Part shown: positions 55,531 through 64,000 of the stretch, one piece after another
Layout of the letters: each line of letters opens with the position of its first letter
How positions within the stretch are numbered: the stretch's first letter is position 1
From: Dicyema japonicum
Taxonomy: Eukaryota; Dicyemida; Rhombozoa; Dicyemidae
Reading direction: 5' to 3'
Length of the DNA: 64,000 bases
Assembly: GCA_011109175.1 (NCBI GenBank)
Contig: RDEW01000030.1
Location: 304,094-368,093 of the forward strand
The notes under the pieces: model-generated
Told to the model about the DNA's origin: nothing
Database searches by the model: none
Seen by the model: the letters and a program-made list of their open reading frames with translations, nothing else
Made by a program: the position numbers and the translations under genes

Positions 55531-56186
55531 ATCTATGTGAAAATTCGAGGTACTATAAATTCTCTATAGCGATTAGGTGATAAATCGAGCGTCTTCACAA
55601 TAACGCAATTTTAGGTCAGAATTACGATCAATTGCCTAGAGAAGCACAAGTTTTACTTCCGTTTCTGGTGCTTTGTGTAGATACGGTATTAAATGGCAGA
55701 CAAAAACAACAATTAACGGATTTTACATTTCCGTGAATAAATATTTGTAAAACGTTTCTTTATATATAGAACACTCTCTCAAAGCTTAGATTACGAGACA
55801 ACTTGAGCGATAAAGAAAAATCTTTATCTTTTCTCAGGAGGCTGGGACGCCTGGTTACATTCAGAAGTCATGACTGGTTACTCTGGTTACTCCAGGAAAG
55901 CAGAGGCTCCTCCGGTTAATCTCGATTGATAAATAATATGAACTTAAAGATCACCTGTCTGAAGCTACACGTGCAGAATGATAGTTGATATGACTATATG
56001 TAAGTTGCTAACAAAAATCATTTTTTGTACATTTCATCTATTTGAACTGAAATAATTAAACTAACAGATAAATCACCCATAATTGGATGAGATCGATTCA
56101 AAGATAATGATAATGTATAACAAGGCACATTATTAGCTGCGTGCAATAATTCATATAATTACGGTCAATAGTCCATATTTGAAACT

Positions 56187-58023
56187 ATGTGGTGCTTTAT
56201 TTTTTATTTTTTGCTGAATTTTGTTTCGGGTAGTTTTATCCACCAATCTAAAGGCACGTCTTTATTTCTCTCCAATTCTAAAATTTATGCCAAAAGCGGT
56301 GATTCCAAAAACGTGATATGTACAGTCGGTCCGACAGTGTCTTCTCTTTTTATTATGTGGTACCAAAATGGGGTTGAAGTTAAACAATCGTTGATAATAT
56401 TTTTACGTCTAGAAATGTAATATATTCACTCTAAGATCGACCTCATCCTCCACTTTATACTTCAATAATATAATGCCTTCAATGGCTGGAGTATACAAGT
56501 GCGCATATGGGAACTCGACCTACAACCTGACTCAGGTACCATTTCACCTGTATGTGGATGGTGAGTTGTACATATATTGTGTAGAGGCAATCATCAGTTT
56601 TCCGAACTGTTCAATGACTGACTACATGACTGTCAATATATCCCACACTTACACGTGCATTCCAAGGATAACAAATCAACTCCAGTCGGCCATATTTTGG
56701 GTTAAAGAAATGAATGGTCTGACATATCAAATCTGTGAGTGACGATGTGATATATTTTAGATAATTGTTCCAAAATCCGAATCACGGCCAATTCGATTAC
56801 GTTTAATAACCCCCAACTGAATAATGAAGGAAAATATTCGATGACTGTCTTCAATCCTTCCGAGATTAAATCCTTCTCCATTTCAATATTTGTTAATAGT
56901 AATAAGGCTACTAATCCACTAGCTCCCCCGTTGGTTACTAAGTTTCTAAATGTGACTACAGCAGTCAATACAGTGGGCTGGATCAGCTGTTCAAGTTATG
57001 GGCGTCCCCAGCCGAATATTTCAATTACCTTAAATAATATGGTTATAGCAGAATTTACATAAAGACTTACATGGAACACAATTTATCAGTAAATGCCATA
57101 AATTACACCAAAACTGCATCTCTATCGGTTAATGTCTCCATTCCTGGAATACACCATGCCTTCTGCTACGCACAAAACATGATTGGAAACTCTTCATCTT
57201 CCGCTTTTCTGGAATTTGGATGTTCCGAGTACTTCTCACCTTTAGATAAACCGGGTCCCATTTCATTTCGAAACATATCATGGGGGAGCTTATCATCGAA
57301 TAAAATTGTCTTCAATACTGCAAACATGACGGACTATAAAATCAAAATATTTATTTACGTATTCTTGTGGTTATTTCAGCAAAATTCTACCAACGACACA
57401 GGCTATGAAATCAACCAAACCACGTTTTATATCACAAACGTAACAAAAAACACCAGCTATACCTTCAAAGCATATATCGAAAACAGGTATGGAATGTCCC
57501 GGGTATTCAACACAACGTTCGTCCCACTATTCGGTTACCATAGCACCAAATAATGTTAGGAATTCCGGATAAAGTCAGTTCTCTAACATTCATGGACAAT
57601 AGCATCGTATTATGGACTCCTCCGAACGAGAATGGATACAACATAACACACTACGTCATTCATTATAACATGGTAGTGCCCATTCTATAATTAGATTAAC
57701 GAAATTGTGTTAAACGGGGACACGAATACTTGCGATCTATCATCTTTGATGACCCCTGGAGTTGACCATAATTTTGCTATATCTGCTGTAAATAAAGTAG
57801 GGAGATCTAAAGTGAATTATTTTGTACTAAAAATCCCCAGTATTTGTAATTTTATTTACTAGCGACAACGACATCGACATCAATGCGCACAGTGCATCAC
57901 ACAACGAGTACTCAGATTCATACGACGGTGTTCACCATCAGAAAAAAGAAAAAACCTGTTGACGTGAAAATTTTGAGTGGAAAATTGGCTCTTATTAATT
58001 TAATATTTATTATAATTTTCTAA
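56187..58023 (+). CDS. Secreted Ig/FN3 protein, probable GPI-anchored adhesion molecule
   Basis: Eight exons, 56187-56416, 56436-56734, 56761-57041, 57065-57358, 57380-57533, 57560-57672, 57695-57839 and 57863-58023, with introns of 19, 26, 23, 21, 26, 22 and 23 nt, give 558 residues without a stop. A signal peptide (MWCFIFYFLLNFVSGSF) is followed by three Ig-like domains at about 32-110, 125-215 and 225-315 (VICTVG...MWYQNG...AGVYKCAYG; TYTCIP...IFWVKE...GKYSMTVF; GWISCSSYG...FCYAQN), two fibronectin III domains (FKAYIENRYGMS; IVLWTPPNENGYNITHYVIH and AISAVNKVGRS), a Thr/Ser-rich stalk (TTTTSTS) and a C-terminal hydrophobic tail LALINLIFIIIF after a small-residue SG, with no cytoplasmic residues. 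That is the layout of GPI-linked contactin-like proteins. N-glycosylation sequons are frequent. It is likely a cell-surface adhesion protein; the exact family is not resolved. The 19-nt first intron is the least certain junction. Confidence 0.85.
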
Positions 58024-58314
58024 AAGTGATTAATTTATCTAACAAATTGACAAAAATCGAGTAAAAATTTGTCACGGGCAACTTACGCTACACCGCTTAT
58101 TTATTATTAATAGCAATGTCCGCGGAACCAAAAAGTTAATTAATTTGAGATTTTGCCATGCATCTCAGGATACGCGCTGTAAGTCATTTCCATCCTCCTT
58201 TGTTTTCACCTGATAGTGTAGAAATCCGATTCCCTAGCTAGCCATGCCCAAAGGGGAGCGAGTATTCCAGCAGGATTCCGTGAAAATCATTCTACTACGA
58301 CTCACTTAACAAAA

Positions 58315-59031
58315 TCAATTTGGTACAATATTTTTGATTTGTGTTAAGATTAATTTTTCTAAAATTCGGGACATTGCACATAGTATTGCAATTGGACGAT
58401 ACGAAGAGGGATCGTTTGCAGGTTTGTTTGGCTTCCGAATTGGCAGAATTATGGATTTTTTCCATATAGAAGGTATCATATTATTGTTCACAGATATAGT
58501 ATAAACGTATAATAGGAATTTGGTTGCTTTTTCACCAAGGTGTTTCAGTTCCATCATCAAGACATTGTCAGCACCTCGGGAACGGGAGTTTTTGGCATCC
58601 ATGATTGCGTTTCGAACTTCTTGCGGAGTAAAGACAATCAAATCATATGACGGATACAACTTCTTCTTGTAGACTCTGTGTTCCCTCGAGAAATTTTTAT
58701 GGCTGATTGCGACATAGTGCTTCATTAAAATATTTGGGTCGATGTTACTACATCCCTGTCCATGGAGGACTTTCTCAGAGCCTTCATTGCAACGTCTCAA
58801 ATATTTAATTTTCCTCCATATCAGCGTCTCGGATGTATTTGGTGATAGAGAATCAATAAGTGATGTCCATCGCTTCTTGATTCTAAACTGGGTAACTTGT
58901 TTAATTTGTATATTCAAGGATTTCATTTTTTGGAAATCGTCATTTGACAATTCCTTTTGCTTCTTTAATTTATTTTTTTCTCTGACAAGTGTTTTTGTGT
59001 GCATATTATAATAGGCTGGACACTTAAGCAT
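58315..59031 (-). mobile_element. Jockey/CR1-like LINE, RT N-terminal part
   Basis: An uninterrupted 238-codon reverse frame contains RSRGADNVLMMELKHLGEKA, IPSIWKKSIILPIRKPNKPA and NDPSSYRPIAILCAMSRILE, the pre-motif and finger region of an APE-type LINE RT. It stops at 58315 before motif A, so only the middle of the element is present. The open frame implies a recent copy. Confidence 0.75.
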
Positions 59032-59075
59032 AAATTAGAAAAAATATTTTTTCAATAAAACTTCAGTACTCACAT

Positions 59076-60166
59076 TAATATTATTATTATTAAGGCACTT
59101 TCACGAAAGCCATAATGATTATAGCCCCGCATGTGCAACACTTAAAGAAACAATATTTATAGTTAGTCTTTTCCATCTTCCTCTGTCGAATGCGAGTGAT
59201 CTCAATTCGTCCAGGTCGTCTCCCGTCTTTAGATTTTTTCTCACACGATTTAAGTCTTTGTTTAAGGCTGTCGGAAGTGTCGATCTAGGTCGTCCGCGGA
59301 AGGGTTTTTCGCAACTGTCAAAGTAATCTTCCATCGCTTTGTTAGCGGGTGCGTCCGGGTTCATTCTTAGTACATGCCCAAATAGCCTCCACCGGGCGTC
59401 TATCACATCCTTGCTGATGTAAGAACACATACACTTGTTGTAGATACCAGTGGTTGATATTCTACGTGGCCACTCCATTCCGAGTAAGCTTCTTAGTTGC
59501 CTTCTATGGAACGAATCCAGTTTCAATAGTTCGTTGAAGGAACTTCCCCATGTCCCAGCGTTATACAGTAGGATCGGTTTCACAAACGCGTTGTAAAGCC
59601 TGCATCTGATGTCAATTCCAAGTCCTTTGGCCCTTAGCCATCCTTTCTTCAGTTTAGCCATTGCCGCATTTGCCAGTGTTTTCCTCCTTAGTACATCTTC
59701 AGCGTCTCCTAGTAGAGAGCCGAGCTTATTAGTACGTCTCCATCTTTCATGAGTAATATCGTCTTCTCTTTTGATTTCCGTAATTTCAGTTTTGTTAACA
59801 TTTACGCTGAGAAACCATTTCTCAAGCTCCGCAGGTGCATTTTCTAGCAGGTGTTGGAGTGCGGTCACATCCCGTGATACAAAATCCACATCATCCGCAT
59901 AAGATGTCTCTTCTATGTCTCCTATATAGCATTTACGGAGGTCGCGGAGTGCAAATTCCAAGGTAATGGTAAATAGTAAAGGGGAGAGGGAATCACCCTG
60001 GGGTGTCCAATCGTTGTTTTGAAACTGCGGGAAGTTGCTTCTTCTGTCCTCACAGATAGTCTTGTGTTCGCAAGTAGTATTTTGATTATCCTAACCGACG
60101 ATTCATCCAATATTTGCTCAAGCACATTCATCAGTTTCTGTCTATTTATTAAGTCGAAAGCTCATT
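59076..60166 (-). mobile_element. RTE-like LINE, best copy (likely SINE-A partner)
   Basis: Reverse strand, 5'-truncated at motif A: AFDLINRQKLMNVLE, then TPQGDSLSPLLFTITLEFAL (motif B), TSYADDVDFVSRD (motif C), SVNVNKTEI, RRRQL-like HRRQLRSLLGMEWPRRIS, DARWRLFGHVLRMNPDAPA, FRGRPRSTLPTALNKDLN and GRWKRLTIN. One frameshift lies near 59990-60010; otherwise 280 codons are open. The 3' untranslated region is under 50 bases and ends in (TTA)n, as in RTE elements. Its tail (GGGGCTATAATCATTATGGC TTTCGTGAAAG) matches the SINE-A tail. Confidence 0.85.
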
Positions 60167-60199
60167 AATAGTAAATTAAAAATAAAACTCTCTATATTA

Positions 60200-60900
60200 T
60201 CTTTAAATAATTAGACACGGGCAAGTATACAATCTTCACCACGGACAGAAAAGAAAAACACACTGGATTTGAACATTTATGGAGACCCCTTACCATTACA
60301 GATTCTTCCAACTATCCTGGGAATGACATTTGACTCTTTGATGACATTTTCCCAACATGTGAAGAACGTTATGACAAAGGGTCTCAGGAAACTAAATATA
60401 ATCAAACCGCTCTTGAAGTTCAGGCCTTCACAGGAATGCGCTGTCGTCTTGTTCAATCAACTCATAAAACCGACGATAGAGTATGCTTGTGCCTCATGGG
60501 CCTATGGAGCTTCGATATCAAATTCATTCAAGATCAATTCCCTAATTGGCATACTGGCACGTCTAACGAATCTACCCCCCGATCTTTTCCCTCCAATAAT
60601 TGACCACGCCGCAATCAAAAGTAATGGCTTCAGCTTCATCGGTCTGTGTGGCCAAGAAACAAGTCGTTTCTTCCATTCAAGACTAGAGGCCTCAAATACA
60701 TGAAATTTGGGGAAAAAACCCACACCTTTTCAAACTCTAATGAAAGATGATCGTTGTCTATTCAGGAAAACCGTGGGTACTTTGAAGGAACATAAGAAAA
60801 ACCTCTCGATCCTGTTGAGGTGTACCGGGATCACTTAATTAGTTGGTTTACTCCTTCTTTCTTGATGTTCCATTTTCGGGGTTATTAAATAAATAAATAA
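60200..60900 (+). mobile_element. Jockey/CR1-like LINE, 3' part
   Basis: A 144-codon frame reads LGMTFDSLMTFSQHVKNVM, IIKPLLKFRPSQECAVVLF, IKPTIEYACASWAYGASIS and ARLTNLPPDLFPPIIDHAA, the RT thumb and C-terminus. A 3' tail with LDPVEVYRDHLI-like sequence and GGGGTTATTAAATAAATAAA ends it. Homologous to 37020-37430 and 37630-37700. Confidence 0.75.
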
Positions 60901-60959
60901 TAATAGCGACTGCCCTTCATCGCTGTGGAGATTAATCCAGGACTCCAAAACTAACTGCA

Positions 60960-61370
60960 GGAAAAGGACTGGCATGGACACCGGGATATCCTCTATCATT
61001 ATGCTTGCTGCAGAAATAATTATATCACAAGTTCAAATGTGGATTCAGATGAAATATTATATTCAATTCCGGCAAACAAAACTTGAACTTTATTGTATTA
61101 ATATTGAACGTAACGAGTTATCACAATTTCAAAATTTATCGAAAATACAAAGTACTTTTAAGGAAGAGGATTTACAAGTTTACATATATCATCTTAAAAA
61201 ATGTACAACGATTTTTAAAACGATATATTGATCTTTTCAACTTAGTTATTCCGCCATGGATTATTGATCCTTTCAATGTAAAGCTTTCCACAGTTGAGAT
61301 GGAGATACAAGAAGACACAATAGATTTGCAATCAGGCAATTCAAGCTTTCGATAACCATCAAAGAAATTT
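60960..61370 (+). mobile_element. hAT-like transposase C-terminal fragment
   Basis: Frame 61083-61355 contains RYIDLFNLVIPPWIIDPFNV then EMEIQEDTIDLQSGNSSF. The RF.D.E....I..PF..D......IQ.E.IDLQ pattern is that of SCAND3/ZMYM-like hAT transposases. The pogo-like element that follows begins at 61378. Confidence 0.6.
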
Positions 61371-61504
61371 TTGGATATACAGTGAAGTCCCTCTAATTGG
61401 CCAACCATTAAAAGTTCACGTCAGGCCTTCAAGAAAGCCAATTTTCCTAAGAAATTGGCCAATTCTCAATTTTTTTTAATTTATTTATTATCAAATGAAT
61501 AAAA

Positions 61505-61880
61505 ATTAAATTAAGGCATCTGAATGGCCATGCTATTTCCCCTAACAATAGCCAACGAGATACGTTCTCGGAACCAACCAGTCTCTCGCGAGATCCTTGG
61601 TCACAGCTTGAATCATGGAGCCGATCTTACGAACCAACTCATCTGCTTGGGGGCCAAGGATTCCTGACGTTTCCACCGCGAATGGAACAAAAAGATACTC
61701 CTCCGAAATTCTCTGGTACTTCCTCCTCTTTCGTTCCTCGGCCTGCTTTGAAGCATGTCCTGGGTCTAAAGCAGAAGCAACCAAATTAGACGGGGAATAA
61801 GTATCAACACACGTCGCGTCCCAGATTCTCAAATTAGTCACATATAATAAAAAAACATAAAATTTATTTTTACTAATCTT
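61505..61880 (-). mobile_element. Restriction-like-endonuclease LINE, 3' end
   Basis: An open reverse frame reads LRIWDATCVDTYSPSNLVAS (the WDVTVVDT nuclease strand), AEERKRRKYQRISEEYLF (catalytic Lys region) and VPFAVETSGILGPQADELV, then a short 3' end identical over 62 bases to 53244-53305. It is the best-preserved copy of this group's C-terminus and sits inside pogo copy 3. Confidence 0.75.
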
Positions 61881-61981
61881 TTTCAATTTTTTATTAAAAA
61901 AATCAAAATTTCAATCTAAAAAAATTCCCATAAGTCCATATTAAAAACATCTAAAAATTATTCCTTCAACAAAGACACGCA

Positions 61982-62272
61982 GGTGTCGGACTAAAGTGAC
62001 TTATGTTACGGGTTCGATTCTCGCTACTATTCACTTGGTGGAAGGTTCCACGCATCTACGATGCCAAAAGGGTTTGACGAGTGACGCCGTCATCATGGAT
62101 ACTCGCTGTGGAACTGGATTGTCTAGAAAAGACCCACACACAAGAAAAAGAAAAAAAGAAGTGAAGATCATTATACGATTAGTTAACTGTTCTTCACTTA
62201 AATAAAGTGTGTGTCCTGCCTATGCGGAGCTATAAATATTATGGCTCTCGTGAAAAGGCTATTATTATTATT
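61982..62272 (+). mobile_element. SINE-A with an 11-bp target duplication
   Basis: Head truncated just inside the A box, B box GGGTTCGATTCTC present, body GGTTCCACGCATCTACGATG and GTGACGCCGTCATCATGG, tail AAATAAAGTGTGTGTCCTGC and GGAGCTATAAATATTATGGC, ending (ATT)n. Flanked by AAAGACACGCA at 61971-61981 and 62273-62283. Inserted in pogo copy 3. Confidence 0.9.
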
Positions 62273-62614
62273 AAAGACACGCAAATCGTTAAAATTTCCT
62301 GAACTTGATACTAAGCTTGTTGAATGGATGAATTTGATGGAATCTAATGGTATTTTTAATATGTTTTGTGTGCTTTGTTAAATGATGCACTAATATCAAA
62401 TAAGCACAAAATATTTCTGAAAAGTTATCTATTAGTGATTTCAAGAATTCAAAAGGATTTCTTACAAGATTCAAAAAAGACATGGTTTTCGAGTGCATAA
62501 ATTACATGGGGAAATGATAACTGACAAATAAGAAGGATTTGCAGATCACTTTGAAGAAATTTCCAAACATTCTAAAGAAAACGAAATTTACAGTAAGTAC
62601 GAGGCATGGCTTTA

Positions 62615-64000
62615 TTATAAACTGATTCCGTCCAAATGGTGAATTCTGAAAAAAAGATGAAATAATTGATTTTTTATTGATTTTCCATCAACCCATTTGG
62701 TGGAATGTGGTAAAGTAGTATTACTTACAAAAACGAAGAACGACCTCGATGAACTGCGGAAACGTGTGAGGAGGAGAGTTATACGCAGAAAACTGGTAGA
62801 ACGGATAGTGAAGAGCACAGTAAAGGCGGAACCCTGAGTATTCATATGCTTATGGGTAACTAACTAATTGCTCAATGGACTGAAATCTTACAAGATCTCA
62901 ACTCACAAACTCTAAGTATTGTAACACATTTTAAAGACAGCATACGAGGAAAGCCCGCCTGTATTGTTTCAATGAAAGCAAAGTCAAGTGATCATCTCAA
63001 GTGAGTAAAATTAGTAGAATATTGACTTTTGCATGACGCATCAGCTTAAATTCTTTGAAAGGAGACCAGTTGCTCACATTTATTTGTCGAAATTTTTTAG
63101 AAGTAATGTCCGCCTTAATGAATCTGTCAACTCTGATCTCATCCAAATCATTCATTGCGAAAGCTGGAACAGATTGAGTCTTATGTTTCCTCTCATTCTT
63201 CAACGCCATACTCAGATTGAACAGATTCTGTAAAAAACAGAATGAAGACTCTTTAATCAGACTAGACGAGGACTTCATTTCCAATTCCAAAGTATTGCCA
63301 ACAGATTGCTTGTTTCGAAAAAGTTCTTGTCTTGTAACCAACTGTATTTACTCAAAATTTTCGGCTTGAAGAAATGTGGAGTTACTTTCTTATTCAGTAC
63401 TCCCAATATCCCAATCACACATAAATCCAAGCACCATTTTCCCACATAGAAAAGTGACCACAAGCACCCCTCTCTAGATGTATTAACGCTGTTTCCATCT
63501 GATAGAAAGTTCAAATGTGAGACTAACCTACAACTATTCTTATCACTAGTAAACGGAAGGTTCTCGAAGTCATTTATGAAAACCTGATGACCTTATCACA
63601 TCACACTGATAAATTCTTGACCAAGGGACTCTGGAAATGGAATGTGTTGAGGAGAGTTGTATGGAAGAGCACTTTCTCTCCCGCAGGCTGATTCAGGCTG
63701 TACAATCAGGTCACCAATTCATCAATTGATTATACCTGTCCTGATTCCGTCCAAATGGTGAATTCTGAAAAAGAAGAGAATTTAAGCTGATGCGTCATGC
63801 TTTGGTATCCTCGAGAAATTAAATTCAAAGAATTTTTTACATCTTTCTTGGTGGTCGCTGGGCTCTTTTATAATAATCATTATTAACTGAGATGTCGGGA
63901 GAGATTATAAAAATTTGCAAATCGTTTTATATGTGCAGCTTCCAACAGATAATTAGAGTTTTTAAGCCTTAAACCAAAGGTGTTTGATCGTTAGAAGAAG
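62615..64000. other. Rearranged region with duplicated segments; possible reverse-strand gene
   Basis: 62622-62653 recurs at 63741-63772, and 63034-63056 recurs in reverse at 63779-63801, so parts of this region have been copied and inverted. Reverse-strand frames at 63000-63341 (LKNERKHKTQSVPAFAMNDL, EIRVDRFIKADITSKKFRQI) and 63275-63514 could be exons of one gene joined by a GTAACT...ACAG intron of 44 nt, but I recognise no family and cannot complete a model. Confidence 0.3.

Larger units (their letters stand above)
61378..62610 (+). mobile_element. pogo/Tigger-like element, copy 3, with two nested retroelements
   Basis: Starts with TACAGTGAAGTCCCTCTAAT, a third TIR variant. After a LINE (61505-61880) and a SINE (61982-62272) the transposase HTH appears at 62285-62600: KFPELDTKLVEWMNLMESNG, KLSISDFKNSKGFLTRFKK and, after a shift, KLHGEMITDK. 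Decayed. Confidence 0.65.

Noticed and set aside
1-64000. CRISPR arrays, prokaryotic operons or phage genes
   Set aside because: No regularly spaced repeats, no ribosome-binding sites and all recognised genes are eukaryotic with spliceosomal introns.

Overview
The window looks like nuclear DNA of a very small-genomed animal, most likely a dicyemid mesozoan. The inference rests on two things. The recognisable genes are animal-specific (ETS factor, HIPK kinase, TPD52-like protein, MGAT2, an Ig/FN3 surface protein, FUBI-eS30). They are also cut by extremely short GT-AG introns. I reconstructed 39 introns in 11 of the 12 genes or gene remnants; 36 of them are 19-33 nt long and most are 22-27 nt. 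Published descriptions of dicyemids report introns of about this size; an orthonectid or another lineage with micro-introns is not excluded. No species name can be read from the sequence itself.

Genes, left to right: ETS-domain factor (2849-3724, +); TPD52-like coiled-coil protein (13022-13527, +); mitochondrial ribosomal protein uL15m/MRPL15 (15783-16714, -); SAM/Pointed-like protein (19630-20147, +); HIPK kinase with three apparent 1-nt deletions (25358-26953, +); 3' part of a membrane-protein gene cut by a LINE (27866-28312, -); two paralogous tiny MGN-starting proteins (34507-34686 and 36256-36459, +); REXO1-type DEDDh RNA exonuclease (38884-40496, -); N-glycan transferase MGAT2 (47273-48413, +); FUBI-eS30/FAU fusion (53537-53991, -); secreted Ig/FN3 protein with a probable GPI signal (56187-58023, +). 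Most were assembled by reading through micro-introns, and every complete model is divisible by three with no internal stop (HIPK only if three missing bases are assumed). They do not form an operon or one pathway; they are ordinary housekeeping, signalling and surface genes scattered in repeats.

The rest is mostly a graveyard of mobile DNA. There are pieces of at least four non-LTR retrotransposon groups: APE-type jockey/CR1-like, RTE-like, a BovB-like RTE, and two kinds with restriction-like-endonuclease C-termini. There are three pogo/Tigger-like and three hAT-like DNA-transposon remnants, a long foldback element with a 9-bp target duplication, and several SINE families. The commonest SINE has a tRNA-like head and shares its 3' tail with the RTE-like LINE at 59076-60166, so that LINE is its likely partner. 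Several insertions can be dated relative to each other from target-site duplications or from filled/empty paralogous sites.

No rRNA, stand-alone tRNA gene, CRISPR array or prokaryotic feature was seen. Repeat boundaries are approximate unless a target duplication is given. All family calls are from reading motifs, without database searches.
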